A stretch of DNA of 64,000 bases from Tolypothrix campylonemoides VB511288 (GTDB lineage Bacteria > Cyanobacteriota > Cyanobacteriia > Cyanobacteriales > Nostocaceae), in contig JXCB02000027.1 in assembly GCA_000828075.3 (NCBI GenBank), forward strand, positions 769,691 to 833,690, read 5' to 3'. Within the stretch, counting starts at the first letter, position 1, and every line of letters starts with the position of its first letter. This document shows positions 26,758 to 35,383 of the stretch, one piece after another. Below the pieces are notes generated by a model that did no database searches, had not been told where the DNA came from, and saw only the letters and a program-made list of their open reading frames with translations. A program made the position numbers and the translations under genes.

Positions 26758-28125
26758 ATGTCAATTGGTTTTCTCAGACAAGCCCTCAACGCCCTGCAAA
26801 AGCAGTCACGCCGTCGCACTTCCCATCGAGTTAACCAGTGGTTCAAGTGGTTATCCCCTGGGCTATCGGTGAAACGATGGTTGCTAATTAGTGCTGGTGG
26901 TGTAATTTTAGCAAGTCTAGGATTTGCTATTTGGATTAGGCTAACGCCAATTTATTGGGCAATTAAGTTTTTGAGGGGCATTCTGGGAGCCATCACCGAC
27001 ATTGTACCGTACTACATTAGCGGACCTTTGGTGGTACTGGGCGGTTTGCTGTTGCTTTTATGGGGACAAACTCGGACAGTAGGTTCAATTACTCAGGTAC
27101 TGCGATCAGAAGGCGATGAAGAACTTATTGATGTCCTCATGGCACATCGCCGATTGTACCGGGGACCAAAAATTGTCGCAATTGGTGGTGGTACGGGGCT
27201 TTCCACATTGCTTAGGGGCTTGAAAGTTTATAGCGCCAATATTACCGCCATTGTCACTGTAGCTGATGATGGCGGTTCTTCAGGACGGTTACGCGAGGAA
27301 TTTGGCGTCCTCCCACCAGGAGATATTCGCAATTGTTTAGCAGCACTGGCTGATGAAGAAAAGTTATTGACAGAACTGTTCCAGTACCGCTTTAAGGCTG
27401 GAGAGGGGTTGCTAGGTCATAGTTTTGGCAATTTGTTTTTAACGGCGATGAGTGATATTACTGGCGATTTGGAAAGAGGTGTCGCCGCCAGTTCCAAAGT
27501 GCTAGCCATCCGGGGACAAGTTTTGCCAGCAACTCTCAGCGATGTGCGCCTTTGGGCTGAGTTATCCGATGGTCGCCGCATAAAAGGGGAATCTAAAATT
27601 ACCGAAGCCGGTGGTACTATTGTCAAGATTGGCTGCATTCCGGAAAATCCTCCGGCGTTGCCAGCCGCGATTAAGGCAATTAAAGAAGCCGATTACATTA
27701 TCATGGGTCCTGGCAGTCTTTATACCAGTGTCATTCCTAATTTGCTGGTACCAGAAATTGCTGATGCGATCGCCGCCTCCCAAGCACCGCGTATCTACGT
27801 ATGCAACATCATGACACAGCCCGGAGAAACTCAAGGATACACCGTTGCTGACCACATCCGGGCAATTGATGCTGCTTGCGGCAGACCCCTATTTAATGCT
27901 GTACTGGTACACAAAAAATCTCCTAGTCCCCGCGCACTCATCCGCTACGCCCAACAACAATCGCATCCTGTTTTCCTGGATCGAGAAGCTATAGGTCAGT
28001 TAGGGCGGCGGATTGTTCTCGCTAATGTGATGCACGAAGATGAAACAGGTTGCGTGCGTCACAACCCCCAACGACTAGCGCGAGTGTTGTGGCGGTGGTA
28101 TAGTGGAGCTCATCATGGAAAGTGA
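26758..28125 (+). CDS. YvcK/CofD-like protein (gluconeogenesis factor family) with N-terminal membrane segments
   Basis: A 455-residue protein. Residues 40-105 form two hydrophobic helices typical of the cyanobacterial version. The CofD-like body begins [17 protein letters not shown] and continues with [23 protein letters not shown] and [12 protein letters not shown]. Family knowledge: YvcK binds UDP-sugars and affects carbon metabolism and cell morphology; it is not the F420 enzyme. It is followed 52 bp later by tsaE, probably in the same transcript. Confidence 0.9.
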   Translation: MSIGFLRQALNALQKQSRRRTSHRVNQWFKWLSPGLSVKRWLLISAGGVILASLGFAIWIRLTPIYWAIKFLRGILGAITDIVPYYISGPLVVLGGLLLLLWGQTRTVGSITQVLRSEGDEELIDVLMAHRRLYRGPKIVAIGGGTGLSTLLRGLKVYSANITAIVTVADDGGSSGRLREEFGVLPPGDIRNCLAALADEEKLLTELFQYRFKAGEGLLGHSFGNLFLTAMSDITGDLERGVAASSKVLAIRGQVLPATLSDVRLWAELSDGRRIKGESKITEAGGTIVKIGCIPENPPALPAAIKAIKEADYIIMGPGSLYTSVIPNLLVPEIADAIAASQAPRIYVCNIMTQPGETQGYTVADHIRAIDAACGRPLFNAVLVHKKSPSPRALIRYAQQQSHPVFLDREAIGQLGRRIVLANVMHEDETGCVRHNPQRLARVLWRWYSGAHHGK

Positions 28126-28177
28126 GGATATATAGGACAAGCAGAAAACTCTTGACTATTGCCTAATAATATGAGTA

Positions 28178-28642
28178 ATGATAAGAATTTTTTTGGCAGA
28201 TGCAGCGGCGACGCAAAAGCTTGGAATGACTCTGGGTCAGTCGCTGAATGCTGGCAATATTATTTTACTTCAAGGTGATTTAGGCGCTGGCAAAACGACT
28301 TTGGTGCAAGGTCTCGGGGAAGGTTTAGGTATCAGCGATCCAATTGTTAGCCCAACTTTCACCCTGATTAACGAGTACATCGAAGGACGCCTTCCCCTTT
28401 ACCACCTAGATTTATATCGTTTGGAACCAAAACAAGTCGCCGCCTTAAACCTAGAAACCTACTGGGAAGGTGTTGAGGTCACACCAGGAATTGTGGCAAT
28501 TGAGTGGGCAGAACGTATGCCCTACAAACCAGAGAGTTATCTTGATGTGCGCTTGACTTATGCAGATGAAGGCACTCGTCAAGCTGAAATTACGCCGCAT
28601 AATTGCACCATCAGTGAAGAAATAGCCTTTATGCGAATGTAA
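28178..28642 (+). CDS. tsaE: tRNA threonylcarbamoyladenosine ATPase TsaE
   Basis: A 154-residue P-loop protein with Walker [16 protein letters not shown] (about residues 35-50), switch region [10 protein letters not shown] and YHLDLYRLE, and IEWAERMP near the C-terminus, all standard for TsaE (YjeE). It supports the TsaB-TsaD complex in making t6A at tRNA position 37. The partner tsaB is about 5 kb downstream on the same strand. Confidence 0.95.
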   Translation: MIRIFLADAAATQKLGMTLGQSLNAGNIILLQGDLGAGKTTLVQGLGEGLGISDPIVSPTFTLINEYIEGRLPLYHLDLYRLEPKQVAALNLETYWEGVEVTPGIVAIEWAERMPYKPESYLDVRLTYADEGTRQAEITPHNCTISEEIAFMRM

Positions 28643-29462
28643 TCTGTTTCCTATCGTCGGGCGCACGGTAACAGGTTTGGTAATAAAGCAAAATACTTGT
28701 TGTCGAGAACTATCGCCAACTACAGCATGATAATACTTATTGCAACATGATTGCGACTTTCAAAAAGCGGTAAAAGCGATTACCAAGAACTGTTTCTCTT
28801 CTCGTGTCACCAGACGCCGCGCCAACGAGACGCTACGCGTGAACATAATCCAAAATCTAAAATCCAAAATGGTATAAGTGGATTCAAGCAGCCAAAAATC
28901 CCACAGTTTCTATGACACAGTTTCTATGACACATTGTCACTGAAATGTGTTATTCGTGCGAGTGCCAAATCTACCACTACCACGCTCATCATTTATCTTA
29001 ACTAAGATAGTCATCTTAATTACCAAACCTCACTTACATTTTTTTTTACAGGAGATAATTCCAGCATTGATATTTGCTAGCTCCCTTACCTATGTAAGCA
29101 AATATCTACGTAGGATTACCAAGAAGTTTATGAAGTTTGTATAAAATAAAAACGTATTGAGTAAAAAATTCTTTACTCAATACGTTTAAAGGCTTATATT
29201 ATGTCCGGATTAATACTTATAAAAAACGAAGAACATCACCGCAACCCTCTCCGTGAGTTCGGAGAGGAGAAGGGAGGCGGGTGAGGTAAAGCAGGAATTA
29301 TAAGTAATTAAGCGGACTTGATATTACTTATATAGGAATCCGATTTGATTTATGAAAAAATCTAAGTATGTTTCGGGTGTGTTATCGCCGAAAGTACGGC
29401 ACTAAAGCCTTTGGATGGTGCGTTAGCCAGAGGCATAACGCACCCTACGTGTATTTCAAAAA
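28643..29462. other. 820-bp intergenic region
   Basis: Contents: a G+C-rich repeat module (GAGACGCTACGCGTGAAC, about 28815-28842), a 15-bp direct repeat CAGTTTCTATGACAC (near 28900 and 28917), a perfect 16-bp-arm hairpin at 29150-29187, and a CCCTCTCC/GGAGAGG hairpin near 29242-29275. A 65-codon open frame (28947-29144, GTG start) stops 5 bp before the strong hairpin, but its sequence is not recognisable. I see no certain gene. Confidence 0.6.
29150..29187. terminator. Perfect 16-bp-arm hairpin, terminator-like
   Basis: AAACGTATTGAGTAAA, a 6-base loop and the exact reverse complement. Both arms are AT-rich and there is no proper T run after the stem, so it is a weak terminator candidate; it may instead be a repeat or structured RNA. 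Confidence 0.5.
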
Positions 29463-29750
29463 TCAAATATGAGTCCTATAGGACTTACGCAGTAATAACG
29501 GAAAAACGAACCACAAAGGACACGAAGGACACGAAGGAAAGAGGCTTTCAGAGAGATTTTGCGTAAGTCCTAACTTAGTACCGCTTCCCCAAAGTGAATC
29601 ACCCAGCGCAATTTTTAACTGAATTCCGCGAAATTGCTGATCTCCCTTAAGGAGTTGCAAATCAAAAAGTATCCAGCTACCTCTTGTGGAGGCAGACACC
29701 TTGCCTTTCGTCTCTATTCTGACGTCTCTATTCTGAATTGTTGACTCCAT
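29463..29750 (-). CDS. Hypothetical small protein of doubtful reality
   Basis: A 95-codon frame beginning 8 bp after the dihydroorotase stop on the same strand. The first 20 codons include a duplicated GTCAGAATAGAGAC-like segment. The last 40 codons run through the miniature element at 29480-29571, so any original gene would be truncated. Residues 25-60 look protein-like but match no family I recognise. Confidence 0.2.
   Translation of the reverse strand: MESTIQNRDVRIETKGKVSASTRGSWILFDLQLLKGDQQFRGIQLKIALGDSLWGSGTKLGLTQNLSESLFPSCPSCPLWFVFPLLLRKSYRTHI
29480..29571. mobile_element. 92-bp miniature inverted-repeat element (complete, TA flanks)
   Basis: The same GGACTTACGC terminal repeats as at 25978-26068, here with TA on both sides (TATA before, TAAC after), as for TA-targeting elements. 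The core is different: repeated GGACACGAAGG. Shared ends with unlike cores suggest that termini are conserved while the interior is swapped. Confidence 0.82.
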
Positions 29751-29758
29751 GCAGCGAA

Positions 29759-31081
29759 CTAATGACTAAAAGTTAAAGCTTGACCGCGCACTTGTGTATG
29801 TACTTTTCCTTTTTCATACACAATCTGACCGCCTACTATAGTGATCACAGGCCATCCAGTGAGGTTCCAACCTTCAAAAGGACTCCAACGACACTTAGTC
29901 AACAATTCCTCGCGTAACACAGGGCGATAGGTATTCAAATCCACAAGGACTAAATCGGCATCATAACCAGGAGCGATCGCCCCCTTATTTGGGATACCAT
30001 ATCCCTGAGCTACGGCTTGTGACATCCAATGAGTCACTTGAGCAACAGTACATTTTCCCTGCATTGCAGCTGTTAACATCAGAGGTAGCGAAGTTTCTAC
30101 ACCAGGCATCCCAGAAGGAGTGTTTGGGTACTCTTGAGCTTTTTCTTCCAAAGTGTGCGGTGCGTGATCTGTGGCAATGAAGTCAATCACGCCATCACGT
30201 AAAGCTTGCCACAAAACTTCGTTATCGTGGGGCGATCGCAATGGTGGATTCATCTGCGCTAAAGTGCCAATCTTCGCATACGCGCTGGTATTAAGAAGTA
30301 AATGCTGAGGCGTCACCTCTGCTGTCACCCAACTTGGTTTATCCTGACGCAGTAAGTCTGCTTCTTCTGCTGTTGACATATGCAGAATATGCAAACGACG
30401 TTGATATTTTTTAGAAAGTCTTAATGCTTGTTGAGTTGCCAGTAAAGCTGCCTGATTATCTTGAATTTGGGAATGAACAGCAGGATCATGAATTCCAGCG
30501 AATTCCTTGCGGCGTTCATTAATTCTCGCTTGGTCTTCAGCATGAACAGCAATCAAACGCTCGCCTTTAGAAAATATAGCTTCTAGTGCAGCGTCTTGGT
30601 CAACCAGCAACTGTCCATGCATTGAACCCATGAAAATTTTGATCCCACAAGTTGGCTTTGCTATAACTAAATCAGGCAAATTTTCTGCCGTTGCCCCAAT
30701 AAAAAAGCCATAATTCACCAAGCACTTTTGGGAAGCTCGTTGTAGTTTATCATCAAGAGCTTGTTGAGTCGTGGTTGTAGGTCGCGTATTGGGCATTTCC
30801 AAAAATGAGGTGACTCCCCCTTTGGCACAAGCGCAACTAGCGGTAAATAAATCTTCCTTGTGTTCCAATCCTGGTTCCCGGAAGTGGACTTGTGGATCAA
30901 TTACGCCTGGCAACAAAGTTAACCCTTGTGCGTCAATTTCTGTAATTGGCGTTGCAGTGGAAATTTCTGGTGCAACTTGCACTATCGTGCGATCGCGCGT
31001 TAGCACATCCCCAAGGAGTGATTCACCATTGGGTAGAATTATGTAAGCGCGACGAATCAGCAAACTCGTAGGAGATGACAT
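29759..31081 (-). CDS. pyrC: Dihydroorotase
   Basis: A 440-residue amidohydrolase of the class I dihydroorotase type. Visible metal and active-site features are DPQVHFREPG (His66), the carboxylated Lys148 in CGIKIFMGS, His180 in VHAED, His234 in ILHMST and Asp305 in ATDHAPH. The usual His-X-His motif reads Gln64-X-His66, so one canonical metal ligand is replaced. I recall the same DQVHFREPGL pattern in other bacterial dihydroorotases, which suggests a natural subgroup. It catalyses dihydroorotate formation in pyrimidine synthesis. The annotation could also cover an allantoinase-like hydrolase; the overall match favours dihydroorotase. Confidence 0.87.
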   Translation of the reverse strand: MSSPTSLLIRRAYIILPNGESLLGDVLTRDRTIVQVAPEISTATPITEIDAQGLTLLPGVIDPQVHFREPGLEHKEDLFTASCACAKGGVTSFLEMPNTRPTTTTQQALDDKLQRASQKCLVNYGFFIGATAENLPDLVIAKPTCGIKIFMGSMHGQLLVDQDAALEAIFSKGERLIAVHAEDQARINERRKEFAGIHDPAVHSQIQDNQAALLATQQALRLSKKYQRRLHILHMSTAEEADLLRQDKPSWVTAEVTPQHLLLNTSAYAKIGTLAQMNPPLRSPHDNEVLWQALRDGVIDFIATDHAPHTLEEKAQEYPNTPSGMPGVETSLPLMLTAAMQGKCTVAQVTHWMSQAVAQGYGIPNKGAIAPGYDADLVLVDLNTYRPVLREELLTKCRWSPFEGWNLTGWPVITIVGGQIVYEKGKVHTQVRGQALTFSH

Positions 31082-31333
31082 GCGGTCAACTGCGTTAAAA
31101 CAAGAGCTGAGCGTAACACATAATTATCCCTATAGGTTAAACTTAGTTGAACTCTTCGCCAAGCCTTTGTGTTGTTTGTCACAAAAAAGGTTTATTCTTC
31201 TTAACTAATCCAGAACCCTGTCAAGATGACTACACAACCTCAACAGCTTGATTGTAAAGTTAAGATACAAACACAGCATCCCTGCTTGGGCAAATGAATC
31301 ACCTGTTTCTATTGCCATTACTTTTGTAATTTC

Positions 31334-31978
31334 ATGCAAAATCAAGTGTCTGATAACAACTCTCGCCACCCACAACCCAGTAATTCTTCTTGGCTTGCAG
31401 AACTCAGTAGGACGGTTGTATTAAGCATCGTCCTAGCCCTAGGAATTCGCACCTTTGTTGCTGAAGCGCGTTGGATTCCCTCTGGTTCGATGGAACCAAC
31501 CCTACACGGTACTCCAAACCAATGGGAGGCAGACAAGATTATTGTCGATAAATTAAGTTATAAATTTACTAACCCACACCGAGGCGATATTGTAGTATTT
31601 TCACCGACGCAAGAGTTACAAAAAGAACAATACCAAGATGCTTTTATTAAGCGTGTGGTTGCCTTACCAGGAGAAAAGGTAGAACTTAAGAATGGCAAAG
31701 TTTATATCGATAACAAAGCCCTGTCAGAAAAGTACTTAGCAAATGGACAGCGTACAGCTGTTGATGTTTGCACATCAGGTCAGCAACCACCTTTCCTATC
31801 GCAACCTGTCACGATACCGCCCAACTCATACTTAGTATTAGGAGATAACCGTAACAGTAGCTATGATAGCCGCTGCTGGGGTGTTGTTCCGCGCGAGAAC
31901 ATTATCGGACGTGCTGTCATTCGCTTTTGGCCTCTTAATCAAGTTGGAGGAATAGATAAATCCCCACTGTATCGGTAG
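31334..31978 (+). CDS. lepB: Signal peptidase I
   Basis: A 214-residue inner-membrane protease with one N-terminal helix (about residues 26-42), nucleophile Ser52 in RWIPSGSMEPTL and general-base Lys106 in AFIKRVVALPGE. Box D (GDNRNSSYDSRCWG) and box E (IIGRAVIRFWPL) are complete. It cleaves signal peptides on the periplasmic or lumenal side. The length is usual for cyanobacterial LepB. Downstream is a heptamer repeat tract. Confidence 0.96.
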   Translation: MQNQVSDNNSRHPQPSNSSWLAELSRTVVLSIVLALGIRTFVAEARWIPSGSMEPTLHGTPNQWEADKIIVDKLSYKFTNPHRGDIVVFSPTQELQKEQYQDAFIKRVVALPGEKVELKNGKVYIDNKALSEKYLANGQRTAVDVCTSGQQPPFLSQPVTIPPNSYLVLGDNRNSSYDSRCWGVVPRENIIGRAVIRFWPLNQVGGIDKSPLYR

Positions 31979-31985
31979 ATCACGA

Positions 31986-32130
31986 GAACTGGGGATCAGG
32001 GACTAGGAATTGGGGACTAGGAATTGGGGACTGGCGACTGGGGATTGGGGACTGGCGACTGGGCAATACTCTTCGTCATCCCTAATCCCTAATCCCTAAT
32101 CCCTAATCCCTAATCCCTAATCTTTAATAA
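31986..32130. repeat. Heptamer tandem repeats (GGGGACT and CCCTAAT type)
   Basis: About nine loosely repeated GGGGAYTRGGAAT/GGCGACT units are followed by six or more copies of TCCCTAA (32076-32120). The last copies overlap the 3' end of the CCA-transferase gene and supply its final codons. Confidence 0.88.
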
Positions 32131-33366
32131 GCCCGCTGCAAACTCTATCGCTTGTTCTTGTGTGGAAACTTTCCCCTCAATTTGCGCCAGGGCAATTTCT
32201 GTAAGGAGTTGACCCACTAGTGGCGAGGCAGGAATGTTCAGTGCTAACATAAGATCTTTCCCACTAAGTAATGCCGTGGGATGAGCAACCAGATCATCAG
32301 GGTTAAGGTAGCGGGTAATTAAGGGTGCGTACATATCTAGAGGCTTGTCGTTAGATGTCGCCTCTACTGATATAGTCTGTGCGACTACTAAAGTGGCGAT
32401 CGCTGGAAAGACAAATCCCGCTTCTTGGAATAAGAAATATTCTTCTCGCAAAGACATCAGGGGTGTTTTCAGTTGCGGTAACAGCCTTAAAACGGTAGTT
32501 ACCGCTTTTATTTCTGCACGACTATAGGTGAGTTCCATCAACTCTATTTGGCCTGTTTCTGGTTCCGGGTTGACTAGAGTTGCAAGTTTAGCTATTGCCA
32601 ACCAAGTAGTTTTCACAGTATCGCGTACATATTGGGCAAGTTCCACTCCAAATTGCTGCCAAATTTCAGCGAGTTGAGAAGCTGCTTTGTCAACCACCGC
32701 CAATAAACTCACACTTTCTTTTGTGGCGTATTTAAAGAAAGGAGTGATTAAACCATCTTCCCAAGCACTTGCAATCCAGGCACTCCCTTGAGCATTTGCC
32801 AGCATATACCCTAATTCTACCCGCACTCTTTCAGGGGCAACTTTTGTGATGTGTGATGCTAAAGAGCGAATTGCTGCCTGAGTCTCTGGCTCAATTGTAA
32901 AACCGAGCTGTGCAGCTTGGCGATATGCCCGCATTAACCGCAAAGGGTCGTCTTCCAAGTTAGCAGGTGATATCATTCGCAAAAGACGCTGTTGCAGATC
33001 AATAGAACCTTGCAAGGGATCAATGATTTCTTGAGTGTGGGGATTGTATGCTATGGCATTTACTGTGAAATCCCGCCTATGCAAGTCTGTTTCTAAGCTA
33101 TTCCCTTCAGCTTGTGCAAAATCTGCTGTAGCGTGGGGAAACACAACACGAGCAATTTGTCGTTGTGGATCTAATAACACAAAACCAGCTTTGTAATATG
33201 TCGCTATTTTGCGGGCTACCTTCACCGCATCAGATGGTAGAACAAAATCCAGATCCAAGTACTCGCGAGTCTTTCCTAAAATCGCATCCCGCACAGCACC
33301 ACCCACCATGTAAGCGGGTTGTGGCAAAAATTCCAAACTAAAAGGCCAATTTTCTGGCGAAAGCAT
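32110..33366 (-). CDS. cca: CCA tRNA nucleotidyltransferase / poly(A) polymerase family protein
   Basis: A 418-residue protein from the ATG at 33366 (MLSPENWPFSLEFLP). The nucleotidyltransferase head carries MVGGAVRDAILGK and the catalytic EYLDLDFVLP; RRDFTVNAIAY, DPLRLMRAYRQAAQLGF and the neck region follow. It adds or repairs tRNA 3'-CCA; some cyanobacteria split CC- and A-adding between two paralogues, which cannot be judged here. The stop codon lies inside a TCCCTAA tandem repeat, so the last residues (LLKIRD) may be repeat-derived. Confidence 0.88.
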   Translation of the reverse strand: MLSPENWPFSLEFLPQPAYMVGGAVRDAILGKTREYLDLDFVLPSDAVKVARKIATYYKAGFVLLDPQRQIARVVFPHATADFAQAEGNSLETDLHRRDFTVNAIAYNPHTQEIIDPLQGSIDLQQRLLRMISPANLEDDPLRLMRAYRQAAQLGFTIEPETQAAIRSLASHITKVAPERVRVELGYMLANAQGSAWIASAWEDGLITPFFKYATKESVSLLAVVDKAASQLAEIWQQFGVELAQYVRDTVKTTWLAIAKLATLVNPEPETGQIELMELTYSRAEIKAVTTVLRLLPQLKTPLMSLREEYFLFQEAGFVFPAIATLVVAQTISVEATSNDKPLDMYAPLITRYLNPDDLVAHPTALLSGKDLMLALNIPASPLVGQLLTEIALAQIEGKVSTQEQAIEFAAGLLKIRD

Positions 33367-33469
33367 ACAACTGAACAGCCCATCGTAATAAAAATAAACC
33401 CAGCGACTAGTGAATAACAATGGCGCTTAAGCTAGATTATCAATAAAGGTCCCCGGAGTTGGTTGAATT

Positions 33470-33718
33470 ATGTGTGTTTGTGTAAATTGCCACTATGTAG
33501 ACCGCTGTATCACCTACCATGCGGTAGAAACGCAGCACCAACAACCCCACTTGACCGAAACGCCAAATTTTGAGCCGAATGAACCTTCCATCAATGTCAA
33601 CATCCGCACACGCGATGATGTGATTGAAATGGAATGGGATGTTGTAGGATGTCTCAGCTTTAAGCGCGAAATGGGTAAGTGGTCGAAGTTGCGTCCTGGT
33701 GAGTTGGTGCCAACTTGA
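33470..33718 (+). CDS. ycf34: Ycf34 family iron-sulfur protein
   Basis: An 82-residue protein opening MCVCVNCHYVDRCITYHAVE, the diagnostic Cys cluster of Ycf34, conserved in cyanobacteria and red-algal plastids. Family knowledge: it binds an Fe-S cluster and influences photosynthetic electron flow. Four Cys are present (positions 2, 4, 7 and 13). A complementary open frame on the minus strand across the same bases is a shadow. Confidence 0.95.
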   Translation: MCVCVNCHYVDRCITYHAVETQHQQPHLTETPNFEPNEPSINVNIRTRDDVIEMEWDVVGCLSFKREMGKWSKLRPGELVPT

Positions 33719-33837
33719 CAATGAGTTGTGTTGTGTGTTAAGCGCGGCTACTGCTGTTTGCTGTGGTAGTCGTGATTATTTTTATGTTTAATTTAAAATA
33801 CTAAAGACGTTATAAAAAACTACTATTAAAAATAGCT

Positions 33838-34518
33838 TTGACCACTGAATTAGAAAATCTCCAACCAACGCAATACGGACTGGCACTACACACCACAACT
33901 CGTGAATTGGGTTTGGCAATCAGTAACTTTGCTGGCGAAACCCGTTCTCAAGTTTGGGATTTAGATCGTGAACTATCCAGTCATTTGCATCAATATTTAG
34001 TTGAATTTATCAAACCGCAAACTTGGGCAGACTTGGCATTTATTGCCGTAGCAAAGGGACCAGGAGGTTTTACTGGAACTCGGATTGGGGTTGTCACCGC
34101 CCGCACTTTGGGGCAACAGCTAGGTATTCCTGTATTTGCCATTTCTACTTTGGCAGCCTTGGCGTGGTCACAAATCCCCCCCAACCCTAATTATGAAAGG
34201 GAGGAAAAAAGGGGAGATCAAGTCATAGCAGTACAAATGCCCGCCCAACGAGGTCAAGTCTTTGCTGCTATTTATCAAGCCACACCAGATGCTTCTGAAC
34301 TGAACGTTTTACTACCAGATACTGTGATGACACCGGAAGCATGGGAGGAAAAATTAGCGAGTTGGAATACCGATTATCAACTTATTGAAGCAAAATCTGG
34401 ATTAGCAGCGACAGTGACAAGCATGTTGCAACTCGCATATCTAGAATGGCAACAAGGGCAGCGTCCCCATTGGTCAGAAGCGCTACCATTTTATGGGCAA
34501 CATCCTGTCGAAACGTGA
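33838..34518 (+). CDS. tsaB: tRNA threonylcarbamoyladenosine complex subunit TsaB
   Basis: A 226-residue protein of the ASKHA fold, starting at a TTG (MTTELENLQPTQYGLALHTT). The family core FIAVAKGPGGFTGTRIGVVTARTLG is intact and is followed by IPVFAISTLAALA. It lacks the metal-binding His residues of TsaD, as expected, and acts as the scaffold of the t6A synthase. An AT-rich leader of 119 bp separates it from ycf34. tsaE lies 5 kb upstream. Confidence 0.93.
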   Translation: MTTELENLQPTQYGLALHTTTRELGLAISNFAGETRSQVWDLDRELSSHLHQYLVEFIKPQTWADLAFIAVAKGPGGFTGTRIGVVTARTLGQQLGIPVFAISTLAALAWSQIPPNPNYEREEKRGDQVIAVQMPAQRGQVFAAIYQATPDASELNVLLPDTVMTPEAWEEKLASWNTDYQLIEAKSGLAATVTSMLQLAYLEWQQGQRPHWSEALPFYGQHPVET

Positions 34519-34606
34519 AAAGCAGCATAATAAATAATGCAATGTGAAGTCATGGATAGGATTGGTACCTAGTGCGAGCAAGCAAATTGGTGGAGAATCA
34601 GTTATC

Positions 34607-35209
34607 ATGCCTTACAGTCAATTCACCATCGACAGAGTAAAACAAGATTTTCACCTGACTACTGTAGAGGGAGTTCGCTTTTTTCCAGACTCGATTGAAC
34701 CAGTGACTCCGAGTTCCAGACTACAAGGTATTTTAGAAGATTTACCGTGGGCTATAGCTGTAGATACAGAGAAAGCGCGTTCTGAAGTGATCATAAATCC
34801 CGTGCTTTTGGAAGTGCGGCGCATTTTTCATCAGCAAATCAGCGTGTTTTCCGGGGAAGAATTTAACGTTGATGCGAGTGTTGGACTCAACGGTGTATGT
34901 GACTTTCTCCTTTGTCGTTCACCCGAACAATTAACGGTGGAAGCACCTGCAATTGTCATTGTTGAGGCGAAAAAATCTGATCTCAAATCTGGACTCGGAC
35001 AATGCATTGCAGAAATGGTAGCCGCACAGCAATTTAATCAAGCCAAAGCACAACCCATAACAGCAGTTTACGGTACTGTAAGCAGTGGAACGCAATGGCG
35101 ATTTCTCAAACTTGAGGCACAAACAGTCACAATTGATTTAATGGATTATCCTCTTCCTCCGATTGAGCAAATTCTTAGTTTTTTGGTATGGATGGTGAAA
35201 GCAGGTTGA
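34607..35209 (+). CDS. Conserved hypothetical protein with PD-(D/E)XK nuclease-like core
   Basis: A 200-residue protein from the ATG at 34607 (MPYSQFTIDRVKQDFHLTTV). I do not know a name for the family. It shows an Asp in LNGVCDFLLCR followed about 25 residues later by IVIVEAKKSD, the D...E-X-K arrangement of restriction-like nucleases. The helix GLGQCIAEMVAAQQFN and the segment ITAVYGTVSSGTQWRFLKL resemble cyanobacterial proteins annotated as type I restriction-like. The nuclease function is inferred. It stands alone, 88 bp after tsaB. Confidence 0.65.
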   Translation: MPYSQFTIDRVKQDFHLTTVEGVRFFPDSIEPVTPSSRLQGILEDLPWAIAVDTEKARSEVIINPVLLEVRRIFHQQISVFSGEEFNVDASVGLNGVCDFLLCRSPEQLTVEAPAIVIVEAKKSDLKSGLGQCIAEMVAAQQFNQAKAQPITAVYGTVSSGTQWRFLKLEAQTVTIDLMDYPLPPIEQILSFLVWMVKAG

Positions 35210-35214
35210 TTTTT

Positions 35215-35290
35215 CGGCGTTGCTGATTCAAAGTATGAATTTAGGCTCGTCTTGGCGCAAAGAAAGGATTTTGAAAATTGCCTTTTGGGC
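35215..35290. repeat. Half copy of the 112-bp hairpin element
   Basis: GGCGTTGCTGATTCAAAGTA, TGAATTTAGGCTCG and GGCGCAAAGA match the reverse complement of the right half of the element at 51343-51454. The other terminus is not present here. Confidence 0.75.
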
Positions 35291-35383
35291 TAGCTGTCGT
35301 TTAGCTTGCTGACGTCGAATTTGGGTTCTCTTAACGAAATTCAAGCGCCGCCGGTGCGATCGCCCGTAATGTCTCCGACACTT

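Noticed and set aside
33440-33721. Minus-strand open frame opposite ycf34
   Set aside because: It is the complement of a clearly recognised ycf34 gene and carries no family motif.
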